A stretch of DNA of 36,713 bases from an uncultured Lachnospiraceae bacterium (GCA_944384295.1 CALWSU010000022.1:1-36713); one strand, 5' to 3'; counted from the first letter of the stretch, positions 17,069-25,037 are shown. Notes: generated from the sequence alone by a model not told the origin. Numbers and translations: made by a program.

Positions 17069-17596
17069 ATGAATCAAATGTATCAAAAAACAGAACTTGT
17101 ATTTTATGGCAGTGCTGGTGTATGCCGTATTACAGACATCGCCCCCTTGCCGTCTGCCACAAAGGAAAACAAATTATATTATACACTCGTTCCTTTATTT
17201 TCTCCCTTTGCAGAAGTTGTGTATGCGCCTGTACAAACAAATGCTTTATTGCGTCCTTTATTGACAAAGGCACAGGCACAGGATTGTATGGCACAATTTC
17301 AGACATTGCCCCTTTTGCCATACCAAACCATCAATCACAAATCCGCACATGCATTCTACTTGGAAATTCTGCGTTCTTATATCCCTTTGTCCTATTTACG
17401 ACTGATTAAAACACTACGTCACAAAGCCCTCTATGGTCTGCCGCGTCCCAAACTATGCCAAAAAGAACAACAATACCTCAAACAAGCAGAAACGCTCCTA
17501 TGCGGAGAATTGGCAGTGGTACTCCAAACAACGCCCGCACAAATCCGCGCTTGGCTTTATGCACAAGATATCACGCCATGTTGTGTTTGTATGTAA
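17069..17596 (+). CDS. CarD-like transcriptional regulator
   Basis: The 175-residue protein begins with a CarD/TRCF RNA-polymerase-interaction-type domain. ELVFYGSAGVCRITDI (residues 8-23) matches the 'VVYPxHGVGxI' pattern, followed by YYTLVPLF and then PVQTNALLRPLL. A helical C-terminal half (about residues 75-165) has YLRLIKTLRHKALYGL, as in CdnL/CarD proteins that contact RNA polymerase and promoter DNA. The ATG follows GAAAGGGG; an earlier in-frame ATG has no ribosome site. The extreme C terminus CCVCM is Cys-rich. It may tune rRNA or tRNA promoters, which is inference from the family; the neighbouring tRNA genes run on the opposite strand. Confidence 0.75.
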   Translation: MNQMYQKTELVFYGSAGVCRITDIAPLPSATKENKLYYTLVPLFSPFAEVVYAPVQTNALLRPLLTKAQAQDCMAQFQTLPLLPYQTINHKSAHAFYLEILRSYIPLSYLRLIKTLRHKALYGLPRPKLCQKEQQYLKQAETLLCGELAVVLQTTPAQIRAWLYAQDITPCCVCM

Positions 17597-17640
17597 GACA
17601 AAAAAAGCGTCATCGCTTCTGCGACCACGCCTCTTTTGGA

Positions 17641-17725
17641 TGCGGATGACAGGACTTGAACCTGCACGGACGTAATGTCCACTAGAACCTGAATCTAGCG
17701 CGTCTGCCAATTCCGCCACATCCGC
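17641..17725 (-). tRNA. tRNA-Leu (CAG), copy A
   Basis: It has a 7-bp acceptor stem GCGGATG/CATCCGC, an anticodon stem CTAGA/TCTAG with loop TTCAGGT (anticodon CAG), a long class II variable arm with GGAC/GTCC, and a T arm CAGG-TTCAAGT-CCTG. CCA is not encoded. It is identical to copy B except in the variable-arm loop, which is one base shorter. Confidence 0.95.
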
Positions 17726-17750
17726 GTATCATATAAAATAACACCATCAC

Positions 17751-17779
17751 ATCATACTATATCCAAACATACTTGTCAA
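17751..17779 (-). promoter_or_regulatory. Promoter of tRNA-Leu copy A
   Basis: On the minus strand TTGACA and TATGAT are exactly 17 nt apart, and the -10 ends about 26 nt before the tRNA. Confidence 0.85.
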
Positions 17780-17799
17780 CACTTTTTTATCAAAAAAAG

Positions 17800-17885
17800 T
17801 GCGGATGACAGGACTTGAACCTGCACGGACGTTAGTGTCCACTAGAACCTGAATCTAGCGCGTCTGCCAATTCCGCCACATCCGC
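17800..17885 (-). tRNA. tRNA-Leu (CAG), copy B
   Basis: It has the same acceptor, anticodon (CAG) and T arms as copy A; the variable arm is GGAC-ACTAAC-GTCC. It lies 74 nt upstream of copy A in the direction of transcription. An AT-rich CACTTTTTT-type hairpin follows its 3' end. Confidence 0.95.
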
Positions 17886-17927
17886 AGATTGTATGGATAT
17901 TGATACAATATTTTTGTTTGCTTTGAT

Positions 17928-17956
17928 AGAATACTATAAAAACACACGATTGTCAA
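17928..17956 (-). promoter_or_regulatory. Promoter of tRNA-Leu copy B
   Basis: On the minus strand TTGACA and TATTCT are 17 nt apart. The sequence before the -35 (AAAAAAGTG) is the same as before the promoter of copy A. Confidence 0.75.
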
Positions 17957-18065
17957 CACTTTTTTTGCTATCTGTACAGGTTCCAAACGAACACAAAATA
18001 CTAGCATATGCCCTCCCTTTATAGTACACTAATAGAAAAAACAAAGGGAAAAGAGGCGATATGTT

Positions 18066-18905
18066 ATGACACAACCGCAAAAAAACAAAATTCGTTTGCT
18101 TTGCGCCATGCTGCTTGCGGTATCCCTGCCTGTCATTGGTATGATGTATGGTCTGTCTGGTGGTTTTTTTGATTTTATATTGTATCAAGGGCTTTGGTTT
18201 GGGCTTTGTTTGGGTTGTTTGAGCAGTGCGGTTTGCTTTTGGCTGCTTTTGCGTGGTTTGGCAGATTGGGGCAAAGTCAAATATTTTTTATGTGGTTATG
18301 GATTTTTATATCTCATATTGCTTTGCTGTTTTCGCATGAATTTCATGGCATTTCATTTTTGCAGTAATTTTGGGGCTTGCCATATTTTATTGGCTGGCTA
18401 CATCACGCGTGCTGCCGCACAATCCAACGATAAAAACCATATCCATGTATCCATGCCATCTCCCCCAAAAACATGCTCTGCCGGTTCTGCGACATGGCGT
18501 AAATTTGCCATACTTTATACTGTGGCTGCATTGGGTGTATTGTTATTTACATTGATACGATATGGTTATGATTTTGCAGAAAGTTATGGCGTCGTGGCAT
18601 TGGGTGTGCTGATTTCTTTCCTATATGACATATTGGGATTTTTCTTGCTGATACTTTCAGACATCATACTTTTGCTTTCCTGCTGTCTGCGTAATGTGGT
18701 AGGGATTTTGGTATGTGCTGCGTTTCATATTGTCTATGGCGTGATTTATGTTGGATTGTTTCTGCTGATGCATATGCTGACACCTATTACCATAGGTGCG
18801 ATACTTTGCTTGCTTTTTGGAATCATTACGTACATCTATTATTTTTCACTGCCCAAACATCAACGAGATTGGCGCCCAGTCAAAATAAAAAATAAAAACA
18901 TATAA
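18066..18905 (+). CDS. Polytopic membrane protein, function unknown
   Basis: The 279-residue protein has about seven hydrophobic segments: three in residues 10-115, then a short polar cytoplasmic or external loop rich in Ser/Pro/His (about 120-145), then four more up to residue 265. It ends with a basic tail (RPVKIKNKNI). Several segments contain Cys clusters (LLLSCCLRNVVGILVC). I do not recognise a family and see no catalytic motif. The ATG follows AGAGGCGAT. It is transcribed alone and ends at a shared bidirectional terminator facing trmB. Confidence 0.7.
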   Translation: MTQPQKNKIRLLCAMLLAVSLPVIGMMYGLSGGFFDFILYQGLWFGLCLGCLSSAVCFWLLLRGLADWGKVKYFLCGYGFLYLILLCCFRMNFMAFHFCSNFGACHILLAGYITRAAAQSNDKNHIHVSMPSPPKTCSAGSATWRKFAILYTVAALGVLLFTLIRYGYDFAESYGVVALGVLISFLYDILGFFLLILSDIILLLSCCLRNVVGILVCAAFHIVYGVIYVGLFLLMHMLTPITIGAILCLLFGIITYIYYFSLPKHQRDWRPVKIKNKNI

Positions 18906-18958
18906 CGAAAAAAGTCAGGTTTCTTTTTTTCACAAAAACGCCTGACTTTTCTTTTTTA
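18905..18958. terminator. Bidirectional terminator between membrane protein and trmB
   Basis: AAAAGTCAGG/CCTGACTTTT forms a 10-bp stem with T runs on both strands, between convergent genes. Confidence 0.85.
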
Positions 18959-18960
18959 TT

Positions 18961-19623
18961 TTATTCTGTTGTATGATTTTCTGTTTGTTCCATGCCGAAG
19001 CGTGCTTCTAAGCGGTAAATCGGCATGCCTTGCGCAGAAAATTTTTCTTCGTATTCTGTCATGATGTTTTCCGTATAATCGCTATTGTGCAAGTCTAAAG
19101 AAATATTGGAGAGTTGCCAATGGTCGGCGCAAAATTCATTCAGGGAAAATTCAAACAACCCCCGATTGTCTGTCTTAAAGAAAATTTCGCCCTTTTCTCC
19201 AAATACTTCGCGATAGCTTTGCAGATAACCACGATAGGTCAAACGACGTTTATACATTCTTTTTTTCGGCCATGGGTCACTGAAATTCAAATATAATCTT
19301 TGAAACTCACCCACAGCAAAAAAATCGGATAATTTTTTTGCGTCGTCCCAAACAAAAGCCAAATTCGGCAATTCTTCTTTTGTACGACGTGCCGCAACTG
19401 CCACAACACTTAAATTCCGTTCAATCCCAATAAAATTGACGTCTGGATAGGTTGCCGCATTCTGACGCAGAAAACCGCCTTTTCCACAGCCGATTTCTAC
19501 ATAAATGGGGTGGTCATTCCCGAAATATTCTGCCCAACGTCCTTTGTATTGTTCCGCTTGTTTCATAACATGGCTGTTTTGCTCCAATTCTGTTTCCGCC
19601 CATGGTTTTTTTCTGATTCTCAT
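18961..19623 (-). CDS. trmB: tRNA (guanine-N7-)-methyltransferase
   Basis: TrmB methylates G46 of tRNA using S-adenosylmethionine. The 220-residue protein has the SAM-binding loop VEIGCGKGGFL near residue 43, NFIGIERN after it, the family signature LYLNFSDPWPKKRMYKRRL near 118, and FFKTDNRGLFEFSL. Order and length match bacterial TrmB. The ATG follows AAAGGAG at standard spacing. It is a single gene between a terminator and its own promoter. Confidence 0.96.
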   Translation of the reverse strand: MRIRKKPWAETELEQNSHVMKQAEQYKGRWAEYFGNDHPIYVEIGCGKGGFLRQNAATYPDVNFIGIERNLSVVAVAARRTKEELPNLAFVWDDAKKLSDFFAVGEFQRLYLNFSDPWPKKRMYKRRLTYRGYLQSYREVFGEKGEIFFKTDNRGLFEFSLNEFCADHWQLSNISLDLHNSDYTENIMTEYEEKFSAQGMPIYRLEARFGMEQTENHTTE

Positions 19624-19654
19624 GTAAATAAACTCCTTTTATGTACATCATCTT

Positions 19655-19682
19655 ATTTTACAAAAACCATGATACTCTGCAA
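19655..19682 (-). promoter_or_regulatory. Candidate trmB promoter
   Basis: On the minus strand TTGCAG and TAAAAT are 16 nt apart, about 32 nt upstream of the trmB ATG, with TG close before the -10. Confidence 0.45.
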
Positions 19683-19706
19683 ATACATTTCCCGCAACTG
19701 CTTTTT

Positions 19707-21191
19707 TTACAATCGCCCAATCCAATAGCCTAATGTATCCTGCTGCGGCAGACGCACAAACGTTGCAAAACCCAACTGCTCCGCGCGACGTCGTGCACTG
19801 CTTTCGTAAGTATCTGGCAAACCAAATAAAAATCCATCTTCTTGCTTACGTAAAATCAAATGCCCATAACGCGCATAAGATAACAAGAAAAATGGTTCCT
19901 TCTGCCATGCAAGGGGGGCTTGCGGCAGCAATACCAATTCTCCCAAAGAAATGCAATACCAAGGCGCACCATCGGCAAAGGGCGTCAATATTTCATTATG
20001 GGATAAAATTTCCCAATCCCTATTGCTGTTTGATGTTTCTTTTGCTTGTGTATCGTCTGTTTGTGGCTGCTCTGTTCTTTGCTGCAACGCATTCGCGCGC
20101 GCCTGTGTACGTTCCTGCTCTGTTTGCTTTGTCTGTTCTGTTTGTTCCGTTTGTTCTGTTTGTGGCTGCTGTGTATTTTCTGTTTTAGCAGCATTTTCGG
20201 TTTGTGGTGTACTGTTTTCTGCCGCTTGCATATCGCACAGATTTTCTTGTGGCATTTCGGCTGGTTCTGCCCTTTCCTCCGTTTCCTCCTTTTGTTCTTT
20301 TTGTTCTTTCTTCTCTGTTTGTTCTGGTTGTACTGGCTGCGACGCAGGGCTAGACGACGTTTTTGTGCCTAAAATGCGCTGACTTTCTTCCTCTGATAAA
20401 ATGCCCATTTCTTGTAATTGTGTCATTTCATCTCGAAATTTTTGCAGCAGGCCTCTAAAATTACCATGATAGCTTGTTTGGTTTGTTGTATTCTTTTGTA
20501 TTTCTTGCACTTGTGTTTTCTTCTCTGTTTCTTTTTGTATTTTTCTTTTGTGCAGTGTTTCTATGGGTATTTCTTGATGTGTTTCTTGTTGTACTGCTTG
20601 TATTGTTTCGGTTGGTAACGAAATCACATTTTGCACACTTTCTTTGCAAAATGGCTTTTCGTTTGCGGTCGTAATGGGTAAGGCTTCTGCGGCACAGATG
20701 TCGGTTTCTTCTATATTTGTTTGATTGATATGATTTGTTTGACCGGTTTTCGGTGTGATTTCTGTTGTGTCAGCTTGTGTAAAGCAAGAACGCCATTCTC
20801 GTCTTGCACCAAAATACGCCGTCAAAGGCGCAATGCGCTTTGCTTGTGTTGTTGTGGTAATCAGTACCGCGAATAAGTCCTCCGCCTGATACCCTCCTGC
20901 CATATCATCCGGCGAAAAATCCCATTCTATGGTTCCGTTGCCTTGTGTATCTACGTGCAAAGCTGCACAATGTATTGCGGTCTGGTTTCCTTTTGGTTGT
21001 TCTAACAAAGCATATACATCATAATTTGTATGCGACAATGGGCGCAATCCTTGTACTTGTATGCTCAATTTGCCTTTTCCGTTTTTTAATTCCATCACAC
21101 AACTGCCCCATGGCGCACGGCTGCCCAAACCATAGCCCGCCGCTTCCTGCCGCAGCATCAAATATACTTTATCATATCGTCTTTGATACAC
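19707..21191 (-). CDS. Large low-complexity protein with conserved end domains (DUF6128-like)
   Basis: The 494-residue product has an N-terminal beta-rich domain (about residues 15-135: GKLSIQVQGLRPL, YDVYALLEQPKG). A low-complexity middle of about 240 residues is rich in Gln, Glu and Thr with (TEQ)-type repeats. A C-terminal domain (about 395-494) contains WYCISLGELVLLP, LLSYARYGHLILRKQEDGFLFGLP and ends GYWIGRL. From memory the ends resemble a Lachnospiraceae family (DUF6128) of unknown function; I am not certain. The start is GTG, 9 nt after AGGAGAGA. It lies downstream of spo0A in the same direction with a 70-nt gap, so it may share its transcript and be linked to sporulation, which is inference. 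Confidence 0.65.
   Translation of the reverse strand: MYQRRYDKVYLMLRQEAAGYGLGSRAPWGSCVMELKNGKGKLSIQVQGLRPLSHTNYDVYALLEQPKGNQTAIHCAALHVDTQGNGTIEWDFSPDDMAGGYQAEDLFAVLITTTTQAKRIAPLTAYFGARREWRSCFTQADTTEITPKTGQTNHINQTNIEETDICAAEALPITTANEKPFCKESVQNVISLPTETIQAVQQETHQEIPIETLHKRKIQKETEKKTQVQEIQKNTTNQTSYHGNFRGLLQKFRDEMTQLQEMGILSEEESQRILGTKTSSSPASQPVQPEQTEKKEQKEQKEETEERAEPAEMPQENLCDMQAAENSTPQTENAAKTENTQQPQTEQTEQTEQTKQTEQERTQARANALQQRTEQPQTDDTQAKETSNSNRDWEILSHNEILTPFADGAPWYCISLGELVLLPQAPLAWQKEPFFLLSYARYGHLILRKQEDGFLFGLPDTYESSARRRAEQLGFATFVRLPQQDTLGYWIGRL
20090..20330 (-). repeat. Low-complexity Gln/Glu/Thr codon repeats
   Basis: Runs of 9-bp units coding Thr-Glu-Gln (plus-strand TCTGTTTGT) and Lys-Glu-Gln lie within the central linker of the DUF6128-like gene. 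They are in-frame tandem repeats that could vary in number. Confidence 0.6.
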
Positions 21192-21261
21192 GCCATCTCT
21201 CTCCTTTGCTTGTCTGCTTTCGATACCAGTCTATGCACAGACCAAGCAAAAAAGAACTCGA

Positions 21262-22077
21262 TTATACTGCCTTTTGTTCCAAACGCAGACGGTCGGCAAT
21301 CAAAGCGATAAATTCGCTGTTTGTGGGTTTTCCTTTATGGTTGTTTATGGTATAGCCGAAATAAGCTTCTATGACCTCAAGCTGTCCTCTTGTCCAAGCC
21401 ACTTCTATGGCATGACGGATCGCGCGTTCGACACGGCTGGGCGTTGTATTGCATTTTTGCGCAATGGCAGGGTAAAGCTCTTTGGTAATGTAATTGAGGA
21501 TATCCATATCATTCACGCTCATGATAATTGCTTCTCGTATATAGTGATACCCCCGAATATGTGCTGGTACACCAATCAAATGCAGTAAATCTGTGACACG
21601 GGTTTCTAAATCAAAGCTGCCATTGTTTGTGGTAGGTTTTGCAAAGGGAGCAGCAGCATTTTCATAGGTGGGTGCGCCGCTGCGCAAAACGGGGCGTTCC
21701 TGCATCAATTGTCGAATCCTTTGCGTCAGGGCTTCTAAGTCAAACGGTTTGACCATATAATAGCCTGCGCCAAGTTCCAAAGCACGCTGTATGACTTTAT
21801 CCTGACTGATTGCAGAAAGTATGATGGTCATAGGTTGATGCATTTCTGGATTTTTTTGCAATCGTTCCAATACGCCAATGCCGTCCAAACGCGGCATAAT
21901 GCCATCAATCACCGCTACATCTGGGCGATATTCTCGAATTTTATTCATTGCGTCGATACCGTCCATTGCCACAGCTACCACTTGTATATCGTCCTGCTGT
22001 TGCAGATGTTTCACCACAATATCACAAAAATCCTTGTTATCGTCCGCCAATAGTACCTTTATTTTCATTTGATTCAA
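21262..22077 (-). CDS. spo0A: Stage 0 sporulation protein A, master response regulator
   Basis: Phosphorylated Spo0A starts sporulation by binding 0A boxes. The protein has a receiver domain (about residues 1-125: [10 protein letters not shown] acidic pair, phospho-acceptor Asp in [11 protein letters not shown], Lys in [12 protein letters not shown]). A linker and the conserved Spo0A C-terminal DNA-binding domain follow ([24 protein letters not shown], then [20 protein letters not shown] recognition region). The best start is TTG, 7 nt after GGAGGG, giving 271 residues ([10 protein letters not shown]); the ATG three codons later would be 16 nt from that site. The Bacillus-type spoIVB neighbour is missing. 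Confidence 0.96.
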   Translation of the reverse strand: MNQMKIKVLLADDNKDFCDIVVKHLQQQDDIQVVAVAMDGIDAMNKIREYRPDVAVIDGIMPRLDGIGVLERLQKNPEMHQPMTIILSAISQDKVIQRALELGAGYYMVKPFDLEALTQRIRQLMQERPVLRSGAPTYENAAAPFAKPTTNNGSFDLETRVTDLLHLIGVPAHIRGYHYIREAIIMSVNDMDILNYITKELYPAIAQKCNTTPSRVERAIRHAIEVAWTRGQLEVIEAYFGYTINNHKGKPTNSEFIALIADRLRLEQKAV

Positions 22078-22139
22078 AAGAAATCCCTCCATTTGTAATT
22101 TTGTGTGCAAATATGGAAAATCCGCTTGCTTTTGGGTTG

Positions 22140-22169
22140 ATTATAGTACAGCGTATCCGGCAGTGACAA
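22140..22169 (-). promoter_or_regulatory. spo0A promoter
   Basis: On the minus strand TTGTCA and a perfect TATAAT are 18 nt apart, leaving a leader of about 55 nt before the spo0A start. Confidence 0.65.
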
Positions 22170-22175
22170 TATGGT

Positions 22176-22182
22176 ATCGACA
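22176..22182 (-). promoter_or_regulatory. Candidate 0A box near the spo0A -35
   Basis: TGTCGAT on the minus strand differs by one base from the Spo0A site TGTCGAA and lies 6 nt upstream of the -35, a position suited to autoregulation. Confidence 0.35.
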
Positions 22183-22563
22183 GACAAATTATGACCGAAA
22201 ATTTGTTGAAATTACGGGCTTTTCTTCGCATTATGCGATTACGCTCTCATTTTGTCTATGGGTGCAAAAGCATGTCGGTAAAATTGAGATAAAATGCAAA
22301 ATCATACCACATTTTGGCATGACGAAGGCGGCAGAATTTTTAGAGGTCTTGTCTGATGAGAGAGAAAAAGGCAGAAAAGAGAGAAAAAGTTTTTGGTATA
22401 ACATAGAAAAAACAGGATTTCTGCACGTTTCGACGGCAAACGGGCGAGATACACAAAATATATTGGCTTTTTTTCGGGTATTCTTTCTTTTTACAGTTCA
22501 TGTTTTGTATGATATTGACGAAATATTGCAGCAGGATGAGATGATATTTTTTCCGTCATCCAT
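22183..22563. other. Gene-free stretch upstream of spo0A
   Basis: No open frame here has a start codon with a ribosome site. The stretch contains two exact matches to the 0A-box pattern TGNCGAA on the plus strand (22320-22326 and 22516-22522) and otherwise AT-rich sequence. They lie 175 and 370 nt from the spo0A promoter, so any role is unproven. Confidence 0.5.
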
Positions 22564-22612
22564 AAAAAAACGACTGTTCTTCTGTCTATGACAGAACAAA
22601 ACAGTCGTTTTT
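22564..22612. terminator. Bidirectional terminator at the end of repeat copy 3
   Basis: AACGACTGTT/AACAGTCGTT with an inner TTCTGTC-TAT-GACAGAA stem is flanked by A and T runs. On the minus strand it directly follows repeat copy 3, so an hpt transcript running through the repeat would end here. Confidence 0.85.
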
Positions 22613-22950
22613 TCAGGGTGTCGAAAAAATCGACACCCTGTCGTCAAAGGCTCATTTCATTCAAGCCTTTGACGAGTGGACAGAAGTATAAAGCAGTGGT
22701 CAAGCACTTTGCTACGCAAAGTCAGCTTCGCTGCCCCCGTTTCTTCGGGGTGCGAAGTTCCAGCGGCTCAAAGCCTTGAAACTCCTGCTTTTCCTCGTCG
22801 GAAATGAATTCCGACTGCGGATTAAATTTGAGGAACTACACACCGCAAAGAAGTGCGGACAGCCATTTATGGCTGGCATTTGCGCAGCAAATGTGTTGAC
22901 TATTGTTCCCCAAACCCTTCTGCGCTGTTGAAAAAAGCATAAAATCTAGT
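22611..22950. repeat. Dispersed multi-hairpin repeat, copy 3 (with extra module)
   Basis: It is collinear with copy 2 from the CAGGGTGTCGA hairpin to AAAATCTAGT. It differs by about 58 extra bases placed within the third stem. The insert itself folds (ACTTTGC/GCAAAGT, CTTCGC/GCGAAG enclosing CCCCG/CGGGG). Several stems keep pairing through double changes, for example CATTTGC/GCAAATG against CGTTTGC/GCAAACG in copy 2. It starts about 15 nt past the hpt stop in the direction of that gene and is followed by a terminator. Confidence 0.92.
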
Positions 22951-22965
22951 TTCTTCTTTTTATTT

Positions 22966-23496
22966 TTAATCTTCGTCAAAAAACAATTCGCCTACAAAGT
23001 CCAGATTTCTATATTTTTGTGCATAATCCAAGCCATAACCCACTACAAATGCGTCTGGAATGGTAAAGCCGATATATTCTACTGGTACTTCTGTCACACG
23101 GCGGTCAGGTTTATCTAACAAGGTACAAATCTTAAAGTTTTTGGGGGCACGTTGCAAAAGCAGTTTGCGCAATTTCCCCAAAGTTCTACCGCTGTCGATG
23201 ATATCTTCTACCAACAATACATTTTTGCCTGTAATATCGACGTCTAAATCACGCAAAATCTTGATATGTCCACTGCTTTCTGTGCTGTCGCCATAACTGG
23301 AAACGTCCATAAAATTCATGGTTACAGGCATTTTCAGACGTTTTGCAACCTCTACCATGGTCACAACGCCGCCTTTTAATACACAAACCACCTCTACTGG
23401 TTCCCCCTGAAAATCGGCGTTGATTTGTGCCGCCATTTCGTCTAGGCGTTTGTCAATCTCCTGTTTGGAAATCATGACTTCGACTCTTTCCTTCAT
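22966..23496 (-). CDS. hpt: Hypoxanthine phosphoribosyltransferase
   Basis: Hpt makes IMP and GMP from hypoxanthine or guanine and PRPP in purine salvage. The 176-residue protein has VVCVLKGGVVTMVEV, the PRPP loop VLLVEDIIDSGRTL near residue 96, CTLLDKPDRR and YIGFTIPDAFVVGYGLDY. The ATG follows AAGGAGTGA, and it starts only 5 nt after the tilS stop; the tilS-hpt pair is classic in Firmicutes. No ftsH follows, unlike in Bacillus: ftsH lies about 7 kb away with marR. Confidence 0.96.
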   Translation of the reverse strand: MKERVEVMISKQEIDKRLDEMAAQINADFQGEPVEVVCVLKGGVVTMVEVAKRLKMPVTMNFMDVSSYGDSTESSGHIKILRDLDVDITGKNVLLVEDIIDSGRTLGKLRKLLLQRAPKNFKICTLLDKPDRRVTEVPVEYIGFTIPDAFVVGYGLDYAQKYRNLDFVGELFFDED

Positions 23497-23501
23497 TGTG
23501 G

Positions 23502-24878
23502 TCACTCCTTCTTTATCTCTATCCACAAATATGTTTTTGTATCGGCAGTTGGTGTAAATTTTTTCGACACCTGTCCACCATATATCCAGACGATTTGCGC
23601 ACCACAGGCAATCAAAGGAATTTTTTCCCTTTGATTGAGTGGTCGTTTTTCGTCAATCCATAACTTTTTTATTTTTTTTGTACCACCAGATACTGTAATG
23701 ATGTCACCTGGACGTCGGTTCCGACAATATAAAGCCTGTGTTATTTTATCATAATCAAACGCCTTCGTACAGTCATCTTGTACAAAATCTGTATTTTGTG
23801 CATGGCTTGTCCAAAGCCGTATTTTGCAGCCGGCTGCTTCTGCATGTATGGTCTCTCCAACTGCCAAAGGATAGGCGTACAAAAGCGTTTCTGTATTGTT
23901 TGTTTTGCATCTGTCTGTCTGCTTTTCCAGAAGCAGTGTATCTTGTATGCGTCTGACACAGAAACCGCCTGTAATCTGGACTTGTTTTCCACTTTGCTTA
24001 TATAATAGTTCTTCCATTGCCTGTATATGGCTTTGATAGAGGTTGTGTAAATCTCCCTTTGCCTGCTGTACAGCAAAACGTAATACGCGCCGTCGTATGG
24101 CTGGGTGCAACTGTATCAGGGCGGTACAGGAAAGTGTCTGTGGTGATTGGTCGATACATACCTTTGCAAAGGCATTTTCTGCTTCCTGCTGCATATAGGC
24201 GTTTTCTTCCGCAAAACGTGAAGCCGCTTCCGCCAAATGTTGTGTACTGCCGGCATACATTTTTTCCAAAAGCGGCAATACCTCATGGCGCATATGATTT
24301 CTTGCATAAACAGTATCTTGATTTGTACTGTCTGTGCGGTAACATAAACCCATCGTTTGACAATATGTTTCAATTTCCGCACGGCTACAAAACAAGAGCG
24401 GTCGCACTACATTTTCGCGTGTTGGTAACATGCCTTGCATACCTTGTAGCCCTGTACCCCGACACAAACGCATCAGCAATGTTTCGGCTTGGTCGTTGGC
24501 ATGATGTGCGACAGCGATTTTTCCATCTGTGCCTGCCAGTTCTGAAAAAATTTCATATCGTAGTATTCTGCCGGTTTCTTCCAGACCTTTCCCCCATTGG
24601 GCAGCCATTTGACGTACAGGCACATGTCGAATTTGACAGGGAATGTCATATTGTTGTGCAAAACTTTGCGCGAAAGCCGCGTCCTCGTCTGCTTCTGCTT
24701 CGCGCAAACTATGATGCACATGCACCGCCAGAAGCTGCCAAGCATATTGTTTTGCCAAGGTATGCAAAATATGACACAATGCCACAGAATCCGCGCCTCC
24801 AGACAAGCCTATGACAATTTGTGCTCCTTGCGGCAACATATGATATTTCTGTATGGTCTTTCTAACTTTTTCCAACAT
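23502..24878 (-). CDS. tilS: tRNA(Ile)-lysidine synthetase
   Basis: TilS attaches lysine to C34 of the CAU-anticodon tRNA-Ile so that it reads AUA; it is essential for decoding. The 458-residue protein has the PP-loop IGLSGGADSVAL near residue 23, HVHHSLREAEADED, VAHHANDQAETLLMRLCRGTG near 130 and RPLL. C-terminal TilS domains follow, with RRPGD near residue 408 and KKLWIDEKRP. Length is normal. AAGGGAAATG precedes the ATG. It forms an operon with hpt. Confidence 0.95.
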   Translation of the reverse strand: MLEKVRKTIQKYHMLPQGAQIVIGLSGGADSVALCHILHTLAKQYAWQLLAVHVHHSLREAEADEDAAFAQSFAQQYDIPCQIRHVPVRQMAAQWGKGLEETGRILRYEIFSELAGTDGKIAVAHHANDQAETLLMRLCRGTGLQGMQGMLPTRENVVRPLLFCSRAEIETYCQTMGLCYRTDSTNQDTVYARNHMRHEVLPLLEKMYAGSTQHLAEAASRFAEENAYMQQEAENAFAKVCIDQSPQTLSCTALIQLHPAIRRRVLRFAVQQAKGDLHNLYQSHIQAMEELLYKQSGKQVQITGGFCVRRIQDTLLLEKQTDRCKTNNTETLLYAYPLAVGETIHAEAAGCKIRLWTSHAQNTDFVQDDCTKAFDYDKITQALYCRNRRPGDIITVSGGTKKIKKLWIDEKRPLNQREKIPLIACGAQIVWIYGGQVSKKFTPTADTKTYLWIEIKKE

Positions 24879-24983
24879 GATACCATTTCCCTTTCGTACT
24901 GCAACCGACTGTTTTTTCTATCATACCACTTTCTCTAAAAAATACACAAGCATCAAAATGTATTTCCTTACTAAACAGCAATA

Positions 24984-25037
24984 AAAAATACGCCTGCTAT
25001 CAGAATTTCAAAAAAATTAGATACCAGACGTATTTTT
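24984..25037 (-). terminator. Terminator of the Usp-like gene
   Basis: AAAAATACG/CGTATTTTT is extended by CTG/CAG and TATC/GATA with two mismatches and followed on the minus strand by a T run, about 30 nt past the gene's stop. Confidence 0.75.

Noticed and set aside
17597..17640. Terminator for the CarD-like gene
   Set aside because: A weak GCG-type pairing is present but no stable stem with a T run could be drawn before the convergent tRNA genes.
22103..22591. 162-codon plus-strand open frame upstream of spo0A
   Set aside because: No ribosome site, it spans the spo0A promoter and a terminator, and the translation looks like random AT-rich sequence.
24017..24814. 265-codon plus-strand frame opposite tilS
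   Set aside because: Antisense to tilS, with no start signal and no recognisable motif.
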